64,000 nt of DNA from Aphelocoma coerulescens. Taxonomy: Eukaryota; Chordata; Aves; Passeriformes; Corvidae. Within the stretch, counting starts at the first letter, position 1. Each line of letters starts with the position of its first letter. Positions 25,201-36,754 of the stretch are shown here, piece after piece. Made by a program: the position numbers and the translations under genes. The stretch is taken from NCBI RefSeq assembly GCF_041296385.1, contig NC_091017.1:78979055-79043054 (forward strand), written 5' to 3'. The notes under the pieces are model-generated. The model was given only the letters and a program-made list of their open reading frames with translations. It did not search any database and was not told the origin of the DNA.

Positions 25201-28200
25201 CCTGGCAGTGTCCCAGGCCAGGCTGGACACTGGGGCTTGGAGCAGCCTGGCCCTGCCAAGGCAGGGGTGGCACTGGATGGGCTTTAAGGTCCCTTCCCAC
25301 CCACCCCATTCTGTGATTCCATGCCTTACCAGGGATGCAGGGGTGCGACCTGGAGGGAGATGATGTCCCTGCAGCCTGCTCCAAGGGCCCAGATGACTTC
25401 ATGGCCCACGGGGTCCGTGGAGCTCCTGGAACAACACAAGGAACACGTGGTGGCCCCACCAGCAGCGGTGCTGCCCCGGGGCTGGGTCTGCATCCCTCAG
25501 GGAGCTCCCTGGAGCAGCCAGAGGTCCCCATCTGGTCATTATTTACAGCCCAGGACCTGCCCCTGGAGCAGCCAGGCCTGACACCAACCAGTGCAGGAGG
25601 CTGGAGGCATTCCCGTCGGGAATGGTGCCTATGGATGTGCAACGGCAGAGCAGCGCAGAGGGTGAGGCTGAAGGTGAGGAGGGGGAGGGGAGGCTGGAGG
25701 GGAGGCTGAACACGGAAGGTGAGCTGGAGGTGCATCTTCCGGAGGCAAAGGTGACAGGGAGAGACTGCCAGGCCGGGTGTCCCTGCAGGGCACACTGGGC
25801 TGGTGTCCCTTGCCGCCTGCCCGGCCTGGATGGGGACGGTGCCAGGGGCTGGGAAGGGTCCCAGCCAGGGGCAGGGGCTGCTCCGCGGGCTCTGCCCCTG
25901 CTCTGCAGTGGTGCCACCGTGGCTGTAGGTGGCTCTTGGCCACGTGTCACTGCAGGGGTTTGCTGTGGCTCCTCCTCGGTGCCTTTGGAGGTACCAGGAG
26001 AGGCCTCCTGGGATGCTGCTCGACCCGGGCAGCGATTGGGGCAGGTGTGGGTTCATTGTGAGCTGGGGTGGAGCCCAGCAGCGAGGAGAGGTGTCAGAGA
26101 GCACCATCCTGGTGCCACCAGCCCAAACAGAGTCCCTCAGCTCTCCCACCACACCAGGAGCCTTCCAGGGTCTGAGGCTGCGTTTCCCAAGTCTAAGCGC
26201 CCCACTTCAGAACTTCAAGCAAGCCTAAAAATAAGGCTGGGTGTTATCTCAAGTGCTTCACACATCTCTGCTGGAGCAGGGTGCCAAGAGCAGCAGGTTC
26301 ATCAGAGTGTGAGTCACAGGCACAGCTCAGGATGCACCAGGAGAGCTTGGACTTGATCCGCTGCCCTTGGAAGAGCTGATGGAGCAGCCTTGGAATTAAA
26401 CCTGGCAGCTCTGGGCTCTCTCCTGTCTCGTGGTGTGGGTCAGACCCAGGTCTGGGGTCCACACCGGGGGGGTGGCTAGATGTGCTGTCCCACCAAGGAC
26501 CATCCTCCTGGAGGGTGGAGGGAAGGCCAGTCCTGTCTCTATGGGAGGCAGAGCCTCTTCAGAAGGTGGCCAAGACTGAGTGGTCAGTGATGCCCTTCAG
26601 GACCTGTGACCTCCTCCAGGATCATCATGGGTCTTGTGTCCTTGACTCAGGCAAGGTGTCCAAGTTGGCTCTTCACTGTCCCATGGCAGAGCTGTTCCTC
26701 CCTCCCAGGAGGGAGGGACCCCGAGCCTCTTCTCCCCATTAGAATCCTTCATCAGGGTGTGACAGCCAGGGGGGACCTCACTGGCACCTCCTCCTCACCC
26801 TTCTCTAACACAAGGTGGTGTCTCCTTGCCAAGACCCCAGTCACGCCTCCAGCCAGGATGAGATTGGTAACAGGACACTGGGAATGGAGCTGGAAGTGAA
26901 ACACCTGCATGGGGACAACCTGGAAGGGGATGGGAGTTGCAGGGACAGCTGGCACTGGGGACACTGGGGTGGGGCCATGGAAAGGTGGGTCCTTCACACC
27001 TGGACAGGTGGGCTGTGCTCTGCCAGGGAATGGGGGTGAGCCCCGCACACCCCGTGGGCATTCCCGGCCTTGTCCCAGTGCTGTGGCGGGAGCTGGTGGC
27101 CGTCCTTACCGGTAGGTGACCGCCTGCAGGGCCCGGCAGTAGCAGCTGGCGAGCCAGAGCGAGCGGTCGGTCAGCACGTTGGGGCAGTGCGAGATGCGCA
27201 GGATCAGCAGGTTGCTGCCCGTCGCCTTCAGCAGCGACTCCAGCCCCGCTTCCAGGCAGCCCCTGCCAGGACAGAGGCAGGGTCAGGCACAGGGGCCCAC
27301 GCTCACCCTCCCCAGGGCCTCTCCAGGACGGTGACACGTCCCGTGGGCATCCGTGGCTCCAGGACGCCCAAAACCCACAGCCGGAGCTGGTGTGCATTGG
27401 GGTCCAACATGGAACGGGTGTCGGGGCTCATGGAGCTGCAGCAGCATCCGTGGGGAGCAGCAGCTCCGGCTGTGGGAGGAGGGACACGGGGACACGGGCA
27501 CTCACCGTGTGCTCTTCATGTAATCCTCCTTGCTCTCCTTCTTGCCCCGCTGGCGCGGCTTCAGGTTTTGGAGGGTGAGGGAATGCATCTGTGTGCACCA
27601 CTGGGACAGCATGGCCAGGAACTGGGGCACAGGGGTGGCTGTCACTGACAGGGACACCCCGGCACGTCCCACCCCTGGCAGAAACGTGTGAAGAGGCACA
27701 TACGAGGCCATGGCAGAGCGTGTGCCACAAAATCACGGCTGTGACCACAAAATCACGGCTGTGACCACAGAAGCACATGAACACCTGTGCAGGTGGGAGC
27801 TCCTGCCCTCGAGCATTCACCTGTGCACCTGCACCACCTCCAGCACCGGAGCAAGTGTCCCCCTGTGTCCCCCCATGACCGTAACAGCACAACCATCCTG
27901 ACCACCAAGGAGATGCTTGCACAGCTCTACTCTTCTGGAAGAAAGGCCTCCCCCCAGGCAGTGCCACCCCTCCCCAGTACCTTGGAGGACACCCTGGCGT
28001 TCTCCAGCAGCACCCGTGTCCACACGGCCGGGTGCCGGGCCACGAACTTCCAGTCCTTGCACACCTCGGCCGCGCGCAGCAGGGTCTTGGTGTCCAGGTA
28101 GGTGAAGATGCAGAAGAGAGCCGCCCGCATCTTGAGGATCTCGGGGCTGATGACCTCGCTGGAGTGGCCCGGGCTGCCCCGCTCCAGCCGGCACACCTTG

Positions 28201-31200
28201 CCCCCGGCCCCCTCGGGCCTGCCTGTGGGACACCCGGCATCCGTGGCCACTGGTGCACGGGAGAACAGCGGGTAAGGGAAGCTCCATCCCTGTTCCCAAC
28301 TTCCAACCGCCCCACCCTCCACCTCCCGACCTCCCCACCCTCCCACCCCCAGAAGACCCCGCAGTGCTCTCACCCGTCAGCCGGCAGCTGCCAGGGGGCC
28401 GGGACACGGCAGATCCCGGTGCCTCCGGCTCCCAGCCCTCGGCCTCCGACTCGGTGGTGCGGGAGCCCACGTCGGACACGTCGCCCTCCTCGCCCTCGGT
28501 GCTGTTGCGGTAGGGCCGGCGGTGCCAGTTCTGGATGGCCTGGCGGCGCAGCCCCGAGCCCCGCGCGCCGTCCCGGGCCGCGTACGGGTGTCCGTCCGCC
28601 GTGTCGTCCGTGGGACACGGCTCCGCGCTGTCGCTGTCGTAGCACCCCGAGCTCTGCGACACGGCCTTGGCCCGGCTCGAGGCCCTGGGGACGGGGATGT
28701 CCGACCTCAGGGCTCGCCGGGGTGTGCGGCCCCTTCCCATCATCCCGTTAAAATCCCGAAGAGGCGGCAGGGACGGGCACTCACCCGGTGCTGGAGGAGG
28801 AGCGCTGGTTGGACACGCCGTAGGGACCGTGCACGGCCACGCCCGGCCCCGGGTGCCGCTCTCTCTGCAGGGACAGGGGACAAGAGGAGCCAACGTGGCA
28901 CAGCCCGCCGTGTGTGAGGCGCAGCCGAGGGAGGGGACCCCGCTAACCCACCGGTGCCGGCTGCGTTCCGAGGGGACACCCTCACCCAGCGGGATGCAGA
29001 GCGGCATCTCCAGCACCGCCCAGGCCACGGGAGCACCGACCCACTGAGAAGCAACTTCCCTTTGGGATCCCCCACCCGGGATTACCCATTTCCCGTGGCG
29101 AGGAGATGGGGTACCTCCACCGCCCCGCTCGGCCCCTGGCAGAGGAGAGCCGGGGGCGCATTCCCGAAGCCGAGGGTGAATTCCTAAAGCCGGGGGCGCA
29201 TTCCCGAAGCTGCGAACGCACTCCCGAAGCCGAGGGTGCATTCCCAAAACTGAGGGGAGATTCCCGAAGCCGCGGGCGCGTTCCCGAAGCCGTGCCCGTG
29301 CCTGTGCCCGCAGAGGTACCGGTCGGGCGATGGCCTTGGTGGCCGGGGTGCCGCAGCGCCCCAGGCTCCCGTTGGGGGTGGTGCCGCAGCTGCTGCTGAT
29401 GATCTGGAGCTGCTTCTCGGCGCGGTCGGCGCGGTCCAGCAGCTCCTCGATGAAGTGCTGCAGCCGCACCTTGGCGTTGGCCTCCCGCGCCGCCGTCTCC
29501 TTCAGGAACTGGTCGATCTGCAGCACCTCCCTGGCGGAGGGAGCCGCGGTGACACCCCGGTGCTGCCCACCCCTCCCTGCTCAGCACCCCCGTCCTCGTG
29601 TCCCAGCTGGGACCGGGGTCAGGAATGCTCGTGCACACCCGGATTGTTCCATCCTCAGCCCGCTCCGGGCCAGTGCCAGCCCAGGGGCTCCCGGGGTGGG
29701 CTGGGGCAGGACAGGGGTGAAGGGATGCTCCCAGCAGGCGGGGGGGATGTTGCCGCCTTGTTTTAGGGGTGAAGTGACATCCCCTGCGCCTCATCTGTTG
29801 CTCCCAGGACTGGAATCAGGCTCCTGAGCACGATGGAGCAGAGGGAAGAGGAGGATGATGGTGTGGCAGGGTGAGGGAGGAGGATGGCAGTGATGTCCTG
29901 CCTCACTCAGGACAGACTTAGGAAAGTCCTTAAGAGCAGTCTGGCACCCCTAAACGCTGCTCAGCCCCAATCCCTGTTCAGCCCAGTGGTTGCAGGGCCC
30001 CGGCTCCCTCATTAACACATTAATTAGCAGGTGCTCTGGAGCTCTGAGACTGCGGAAGGGCTGTTTCCCCCAGAATGTGGCCAGCCCCGGGGTGCAGTGT
30101 GACAGCAGCTCCATGACCCGAGCTGACCCCACCCCACCACGAACACCTGGGTAAGCACATGCAGACACAGGCACAGACACACCCGTGAGCCCACACTGCC
30201 CAAACCACACGTGGCCACCACACCCCTGCAGATGGATGTGCCCCGTGAGCACCCAGGCGTGCACCAGGTACACACACACACACAGAGAGACCCCTGTCCC
30301 GCACACCTGAGCACCCCACACACCTCCAGGAGAGCACAAATCCAGCGCACAGCTGGGCACACACAGCCAGGCAGCATCAGGAGGGTGGGCAGGCCCTGGC
30401 ACAGGGTGCCCAGAGCAGCTGGGGCTGCCCCTGGATCCCTGGCAGTGCCCAAGGCCAGGCTGGACATTGGGGCTGGGAGCAGCCTGGGACAGTGGGAGGT
30501 GTCCCTGCCCATGGCACACCCACGGGATGAGCTTTAAGGTCCCTTCCAACCCAACCCATTCCGTGACTCCATGCCCACCCACGTGCCCTCCCCTGGCACG
30601 GGCACAGCTGCTCACACCTCGCGGCTGATGGTGCACACCCACACACACACAACTGCTCACACCTCCCCTCAGGAGCCCCTGGAGAGGCACAAACACAGCT
30701 CTGCACGTCTGTCTGAGGCACACCTGACCTCGGACAGGACCATGCACACCTGGACACACAAACCCGGCCACAGAAACCCAGCCACTCACACCAGCCTCGG
30801 ACACCTGATCACACACACCTGACCTCTGACCCCTGGCCGTGCACACCTGGCCTCGGACACCTGGACACAATGATCTGCTCAGAAGCACAAAGGAAAAGGA
30901 GGGGCAGCCCTTAGTGACATCATTCCTGCTGCTGGCTATCAATTACCAATTAATCACCAATTAATTACCAATTAATTTCTCCCCAACCTGCTGCTTGCAG
31001 GGCTGAGCCTGGGAGCTCTGGGGATGCTCTGGGAAGGCTCCTGGAAGGGGCCCCAGGGGATTTGGAAGGCAAATGTGGAGCTGGACAGCAGCTGTAAGGT
31101 GATGCTGATGGTTATCGCCTGCGTCTCTCCCATTCCCATGGGCTGGGTGGAAAAACACCCCTGGCAAAGGAAACGGAGCCCAGCAGCCAAGGGTCTCCCA

Positions 31201-33401
31201 GGAGGACAACGGCTTCATGGTGTCTTGGAGCTGGCAGGGCTGGGAAATGCCCCCACAGTGTTTTCAGGGAAGGCTTTGCTGATTCAAACAATTTCTGATT
31301 ACCTCCCCACATCTGGGGAAAGCCTCCTCTCACCATCAGCGCTTCCCACACCCTCCCTGCAACCTCACAAGGGAGTTTGTCCCTTGGGGTGGAGGAGTTT
31401 GGGGACTGCTGGGGACAGTCGAGGGGCAGGAGGGTTTCCCTGAGGAATGGGAGGCCCAGGAGGCAGTTTTGGGGCATAAACCCAGGGTTTTAGGTGGTAA
31501 CAATGTCCAGGCTCCACCAAGAGACATTTGCCCCTCTATTTACCCTGTCTGGCTGTCTCCAGGCCCTGCTCCAGACTCATCCACGCTGGTGTCCCTCATT
31601 CCACCACCACATATCCCCAGGGTGCCCCTGGACAACACCCACGGGGCAGCTGATGGCAGCCCCCAAACCCCCCACTGCCTGTCCCTTAACTGTGCCCCCA
31701 AACCTGGAGGTGTCCTTATCCAGCCCCAGGGTCACCCCGCTCCTCACCCGGGACATCCGCCCACCCTGGGAGCCCCGTTTCTGAGCCAGGTCATTCTTTT
31801 GGAGTCAAAGTCATTCACAAGTGTGCAGAGGATGATGGGAATCAAGACAATTCCTTGAGGAATCGCAGCAGTGCTCCCAGCCCAGCTCAGCCACGGCTGT
31901 CCCCCACTAACTCCTCACTGACCTTCTGGGCCCCTCCAGATTTGCTAAAACTCCTGAGGAGCAAGGTCTGGTTTGCTTGGGCAGCACTGATGGGCAGAAT
32001 GACCCAGCGCTGGACTGGAGGGAAACTCGGGAGCAGTGTTGGGGTGGGCAGGGGGTGTTGGGGGGGAATATGGGACGGAAATGAGGATGAGAGTGTCCCA
32101 GTCTCAACAGCAGATGGAGGTGGTACTGCTTGGGCTGCCCCATGCTCCCTCTGGGAGAAAAACCTGGAATTTGGCATGGCCACGACAGGGGGTGGGAATA
32201 AGGTGGGATTTAAGGTTCCTTCAACCCAAATCAGTCTGTGACTCGGTGATCCCCAGCCTGGCCGTGTCCTGGAGCACCAGGGGCTCTGGGACAAGGTCTG
32301 GCTTGTCATGACCCAGCCATGGAGGGGCCCAGGTCTGTGTGGGCACTGAGTGGGTGGGAGAAGATGCAGAACCTGCTGAGGGCTGATGCTGCTGGGCATC
32401 ACCAAGGGGCTGTGCCTGAGCCCTGGCCCTGAGGGTTTGGAGGTGATGCTGGGCTCCTCTGGACTTATGGAATGGCCTGGATTGGAAGCGACCTTAAAGC
32501 CCATCTCATTCCACCCCCTGCCATGGGCAGGGACACCTTCCACTATCCCAGGGTGCTCCAAGCCCTGTCCAACTGGCCTTGAACCCTCCAGGGATGGGGC
32601 AGCCCCAGCTTCTCCAGGAGTCACTGCCAGGCACCCCTTTCCCCCCACCCTGAGGCTGGGACAGGGACAAAGGACTCACTGTTGCTTCCGAGTGAGCTCC
32701 TGCTCCTTCTGCACCAGGTCCTGCTTGAGGGACGCCAGCATCTCCACGCTGACGTCCACCTGGCGGGACAGCTCCGACGCCCGGTCCTCCAGCTCCTGCT
32801 TCTCCCGGCTCAGCCGCAGGCTCTCCTGCTTGGCCTTCTCCAGCTCCGAGCTCTTGCGGTCCAGCTCCACCTGGAGCCGGCCCACCTGCGAGGCGATCTT
32901 CTGCTCCACCTCCTCCGTCAGCTTCTCCAGCCGCTTGTCCACCTCCAGCTTCTCAAAGGCACGGATCTTCAGGCGGGCCAGGCCCTCCTCGTAGGCCGTG
33001 TCCATGGTGGCTGGCGGGGCGGGTGCGGGCGCCACGGCCTTGCCCCGGGTGAAGATCTCGGTCAGCGGGATCTCGATCTCGTGGACATAGCGGGGCGAGG
33101 GCGACGAGGACGGGGCCGGCTCCAGCTCGTCGGCGGGGACCAGGTCGCAGGAGAAGCGCTGGTCCTTGCCCTGGAAGGAGGTGCTCTCAAAGTAGTCCCT
33201 GCGGGCGGCCGGGGTCAGCAGGGCCCCGTCGGCGGCCAGCGGGAAGACGGCGGCATCGCAGATGCTGTTGGTCTTGGAGAGCACGTAGAGGGTCTCGTAG
33301 GTGTGGTTGTACTCCAGGTGCGCGCGCAGCGAGGACAGGCTGCGGAAGCGCTTGTGCTCGCCGCAGCGCGGACACCGGTACGGCAGGTCCAGCGAGGCCA
33401 T
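22280..33401 (-). CDS. FBXO41: FBXO41, F-box only protein 41
   Basis: Twelve coding exons on the minus strand: 33401-32680, 29530-29320, 28864-28785, 28684-28374, 28222-27981, 27621-27506, 27262-27110, 25425-25330, 24082-23964, 23566-23408, 22798-22683 and 22342-22280 (2388 bp, 795 aa; human about 875). All phases agree. Residues 5-40 form a C2H2-like finger (CPRCGEHKRF...LRAHLEYNH). Residues about 140-300 are a heptad-rich coiled coil (KLTEEVEQKIASQVGRLQVE). Exon 4 has the conserved SSGCYDSDS and TEGEEGDVSDVGSRTTESE patches. Exon 5 carries the F-box (SPEILKMRAALFCIFTYLD). The remainder is leucine-rich-repeat-like and ends KILHIKVEGGC. F-box proteins recruit substrates to SKP1-CUL1 ubiquitin ligases, and FBXO41 is known as a neuron-enriched, centrosome-associated member. 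The shorter length lies mainly in the low-complexity middle. The start is the first Met before the finger. Confidence 0.96.
23770..23938 (+). mobile_element. CR1 LINE fragment in FBXO41 intron 9
   Basis: Antisense to FBXO41. It contains CTGCCCGGGGAGGTTTGGAG and the GGACTCGGTGGTCCCAGAGA terminal segment, and ends about 25 bp from the exon 9 donor at 23963. Confidence 0.8.
24280..24472 (+). mobile_element. CR1 LINE 3' end with a G16 run in FBXO41 intron 8
   Basis: Antisense to FBXO41. The usual CATGGCAGGGGTGGCACTGG segment is replaced by an expanded run of 16 G at 24394-24409. The element ends with the CATGATTCTGTGATTC tail repeat. Confidence 0.88.
25195..25322 (+). mobile_element. Short CR1 3' end beside FBXO41 exon 8
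   Basis: A 5'-truncated copy with the GATCC-type core missing but the CTTTAAGGTCCCTTCCCACC and ATTCTGTGATTCC tail intact. It stops just after the exon 8 donor (25329-25328), so that splice site lies within ten bases of a retroposon end. Confidence 0.85.
25426..27109 (-). other. FBXO41 intron 7, no repeat recognised
   Basis: A 1.7-kb intron without CR1 or tandem repeats that I can recognise. Open frames through it carry no known motif. Confidence 0.45.
29148..29300. repeat. 20-bp minisatellite just inside FBXO41 intron 2
   Basis: Between 29161 and 29292 the sequence TTCCCGAAGCCGNGGGYGCA repeats with an exact 20-bp period about 6.6 times with few mismatches, preceded by a partial unit. The array ends about 20 bp from the exon 2 donor (29319-29318). 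Confidence 0.92.
30390..30575 (+). mobile_element. Young CR1 LINE 3' end in FBXO41 intron 1
   Basis: Antisense to FBXO41. About 125 bases of the core are identical to the copy in CCT7 intron 7. It ends with CCCTTCCAACCCAACCCATT. Confidence 0.9.
32175..32260 (+). mobile_element. CR1 tail fragment in FBXO41 intron 1
   Basis: Only the last roughly 70 bases are recognisable (TTTAAGGTTCCTTCAACCCA followed by a degraded TCTGTGACTC tail). Confidence 0.6.
32466..32620 (-). mobile_element. CR1 LINE 3' end near the FBXO41 exon 1 donor
   Basis: The plus strand begins GGAATGGCCTGGATTGGAAG. It ends about 60 bp from the GTGAGT donor of coding exon 1. Confidence 0.85.
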
Positions 33402-33625
33402 CGCTCAGCTCTGCTCCCCGGCGCGGGGCACCCGCGGGGCCCCGCTCATGGCGCGGCGCAGACGCTCCGGGGACACGCGGGGGACGCCGGGGAGCCCCCG
33501 GCAGAGGGGTGGCGGCTCCGCCGGGACATGGCGTGGGGACGGCCCGGGATGGAAGGGGGATCCGACAATCCTCGAGGGGATCCGGCAATCCTCAGGGGGG
33601 TGTCAGCGTCGGGCGGTGCCGGGCG
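33402..33625 (-). other. FBXO41: Proposed 5' UTR part of FBXO41 exon carrying the start codon
   Basis: Upstream of the ATG there is a good polypyrimidine acceptor on the minus strand (CCCCATCTCTTCCAG, AG at 33627-33626). It would begin this exon at 33625 and leave a 224-base leader segment. This is inferred from splice-site quality only. Confidence 0.45.
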
Positions 33626-33774
33626 CTGGAAGAGATGGGGGTCAGTGCTATTGGGATGGGGGGCCCCAAAAATCCCTCCCTGGTCCTTCCTCTGGGTCCC
33701 CTCTGTGCCTCCATCCCACCCCCTCCTGTTCCTCCCACCCACACACATCCCTTGGGAGGGCACATGGCTAAAGA

Positions 33775-34080
33775 AGGTGCAGAGCCCCTGGGAATGTGCA
33801 GAACCCTGGGAATGGGCAGAACCCTTGGGAAGCTCCAGAACCATTGGGAAGCTCCACAACCCCTGTGAAGACCCACAGCTTTTGGGAAGCTCCACAGCCC
33901 TTGGGAAGGCCTGCAACTCCTGGACTCAATGACCTTAGAGGTGTTTTCCAACCTGAATGATTCTGTGGTTCTACGAACCCTTGGGAAGATCCATAACGGC
34001 TGGGAACGTCTCCCACCCCTTGAGAAGGTCTCCCACCCCCTGGGAAGGTTCACAGCCATTTGGGGGGAACACAGCCATCA
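33775..34080. repeat. 19-bp minisatellite interrupted by a CR1 tail
   Basis: Units such as TTGGGAAGCTCCACAACCC repeat with a 19-bp period from about 33790 to 33912, are broken by a 65-bp CR1 end, then resume at about 33978 for some four more units before fading. Confidence 0.85.
33913..33978 (+). mobile_element. CR1 tail inside the 19-bp minisatellite
   Basis: The segment GGACTCAATGACCTTAGAGG to GATTCTGTGGTTCTACG is the terminal 65 bases of the older CR1 type, flanked on both sides by the same tandem repeat. Confidence 0.75.
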
Positions 34081-35589
34081 GGAAGGTGCACAACCCATGG
34101 GAATCTCTCTCCATACACCCCGAGCCTGTCTCATAGGAGGTGGCAGAGGTGGCCCTTGTGCTCTCTTGCCCAATCACCACCCAACGAGCCCCTGCAGTGT
34201 CAGGGGTCTCCGAGGCCCAGGATCATCCCTGTGTCCGACACCAGGAGCAGGTGCTGGGATCCACCTTCTCCAAGCAAAGGGTGACCCATTCCTGCTGGAT
34301 CAGCCCATGCAGCCTTGGAATGGGATTCACCCCCAAGAGCTCTCATCCATCCCTGGGCCCCCCATGCTGTCCGATGCAGGGGACATGGTGGCCTCTCCTG
34401 CCAGGGCAGGTGAGGGTCCCCGTGGGACCTGGGTCATCCCCCCCTCACAAAATCCTCCACAACACCAGTGTGGGAAACCCCACCCTTATGAAATGGGATA
34501 AGCCAGGGAAAATCCAGCCTGGGAGGCTGCCACGGTCCCCTCCAGCCTGGGGGGGCACGAACACACCTCAGGGCACAGTATTTTTGTTTTTCATTCATTT
34601 TTCATTCCAAAATGAAAACTGCAATTCTTTCACCCCAGAACACCGAGGGCACCCATGGGTGGGAGTATCTCTTCCTCATCCCCCTGCAATATCCCACAAA
34701 CGGCCCTTCCCACCACCCTCGGAGCCCTCCTGCATCCCATAACCACCAGCTGGTGAGCACGGAACTGCCACGGAACCTCCACCCATCCCTGCTGGTCCCC
34801 AGGGCAGCATCCCTGGTGGCTCACCATCCCCTCGGAGGGACAACCAGGCCACGAGGCTGGGAAACCATTTTTTAAGGGAAAAATCAGCAAAGGCAAGAAA
34901 TCCACGCAAGAAATCGAAGTGAGATGAGCCAGGAGGGTCCGTGACCTGCCCGGCTGTGTCTGGGGTCGTTACCAAACACACCCTCGCACATTAACCCCAC
35001 CTGGGCGACCACCGGCTCGGCCCGGCCGAAACCCGAACCCCGGCGAGCACAAAGCACGTCCGGCAACTTCGGCCGCTGCCGGGGGGATGAGAAAGCGCTT
35101 TTCCAGCGCAGGGATCGGGAATCGTGCCGTGGTGCCTCAGGCCTGGATCCCTGCCCGCGTCTCCCGGGGCACCCGAGCAGCCTCAGCCCCAATTCCCCGG
35201 CCAAAATCCAAGGCAGGATCCGGCCCAGGTGGATCGGGAAGCACACAGAGCCCGCTCTCGTCCTGGGCAGGTCCTACCCCGGCCGCAAAACCTCTCCTCC
35301 CTCCCATCTCCACGGCAACAGCCGGGATTTGAGGGAATTGTTCGCGGAGTCATTACTACGGCGGCCACGCTAATAAAACCCACAGGCATCCGGAGCCGGG
35401 AACCGCTCCCGACCGCCGGGATTGCAGCATCCCCGGGCCGCTCCAGCGCCGCTACCTGCGATTCATCATGGAGCCTTTCTTCGCATTGTTTAACGCTTTT
35501 CCTGCCCACCCACCTCCCCAAAAATATTACCAGCAGGCAGCTCCCCTGCCTAGTGGAAGAGAGAAGAGGGGGATGGAGAAGAGAGGTGG

Positions 35590-36700
35590 TGGGGGATGCT
35601 GCCGGGGTGGAGGGTGCTGCCCGCGCCGCTGGTCCCCATCCTTCCCCGGCGTTCCAGCGGGGTGGGAAGGAGCGGGGTGGGAGCACCGCGGTGGGCGAGG
35701 ACGGCTGGGGCTGAGGCTCAGGGGGCTCGGGGGAGGTGGGCATGGAAATCCGGATGCATTTTTTGCCGCCCAGCCCCCGGAACAGGGAGCGGCGGGTCCG
35801 TCCTCGCATCCTGGCAGCGGCTTTGTCCCCACTGCGTCCCCCTGCTCCCGGGGGCCCTGAGTGAGGAGCATCCTCGGGAGAAGCCACCACCTCCCAGGGC
35901 ACCATCCCCTCTCCATCCCATCCCCTGTCGCCCCATACCTGCTTCTCGCCGCCGACCTCCCGCGCTGGGCTCCTCCGGCGAGGGCAGCATCTCTCCCGCT
36001 CGCCCGCGGGCCACCCCCGAGCCGGGGGGTGCGGGGTGGGGGCCGGAGCCCGCACAGCCGCTCCGCCGCACAAAGGAGGAGGCTGCCGAGCGGCTCAGGG
36101 CTGCGCCGGGGCGGGGGGATGCGGGGCACGGGGGATGCGGGCGCAGGGATGCGGGGCAGGAGGGATGCAGCCCGCGGGAAGCACCCGGCTCCCTGCGGCC
36201 AGCACCTCCATGCCAGGCAGGCCCTGGGGAAGGAGGGAGGGAGGGTGGTGGCTGCGGGGTGGGGGGAGGAGGAGGAGGCGGAGGAGGAGGAGGAAGGAAG
36301 GAAGCAGAGGCTGAAGGCCCCGGCGGGGTGCGGGGAGGGTGGAGGTTCTGGGCACCCTGGGGATGGCGGGTCCCGGGGGCGCGGGGGGCTCAGCGGGGGC
36401 TCAGCATGGCGGGGAGGGAGGGACGGAGGGATGCAGGGATGGAGAAAGGCGGAGGGCGAGCGCCGGCAGCCGCCTCCTCCCCTGCAGCCGGAGCCGGGGC
36501 TGTCTCGCTGCCGGTTCTCCCGCACAGCTCCCTCTGCCTGTCTCCCCACGAACACGGCGGCCCGGCTGCCATGGCACCCCCGGCCCCCCTGACCCCAGAC
36601 CCCCCTGTCCCCACCGCTGAAGCCCCTGCCCCTGGCAGCTCCTGGCCGGGGTCACCCGGAGCATCCTCCCCGGGGGATGCAGTGCCGGGTGCGCGGCCGA
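35590..36700. promoter_or_regulatory. FBXO41: CpG-rich region, probable FBXO41 promoter and non-coding first exon
   Basis: The stretch is dense in CpG and GC boxes. On the minus strand a strong donor, GAAGCAG followed by GTATGG, ends a GC-rich segment at 35939. Together with the acceptor at 33627-33626 this suggests a non-coding first exon beginning somewhere between about 36.05 and 36.15 kb. A GGA-rich purine tract lies at 36263-36300. The region is 2.5 kb upstream of the FBXO41 start codon and has no other recognisable coding sequence. Confidence 0.5.
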
Positions 36701-36754
36701 GCCTGCGCTGCTCCTGCCCCAGCCCGAGCCGGACACACGGGTGCCAGGACATGG

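Larger units (their letters stand above)
29531..32679 (-). other. FBXO41 intron 1 between coding exons 1 and 2
   Basis: This is the longest intron between coding exons (3.1 kb). It holds a CR1 copy at 30.4 kb, CA-rich patches at 30.27 and 30.64 kb, two CR1 fragments at 32.2 and 32.5 kb and AT-rich sequence near 30940-30980. No coding sequence is recognised. Confidence 0.6.
33626..35938 (-). other. Proposed FBXO41 5' UTR intron
   Basis: If the proposed non-coding first exon is right, this 2.3 kb is its intron. It holds a 19-bp minisatellite interrupted by a CR1 tail at 33.78-34.08 kb and otherwise nothing recognisable. Confidence 0.4.

Noticed and set aside
27817..29526. A 569-codon minus-strand open frame
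   Set aside because: It contains true FBXO41 exons 2-4 in part but reads through introns and the 20-bp minisatellite and changes to the wrong frame in exon 5. The spliced model with matching phases explains the conserved pieces.
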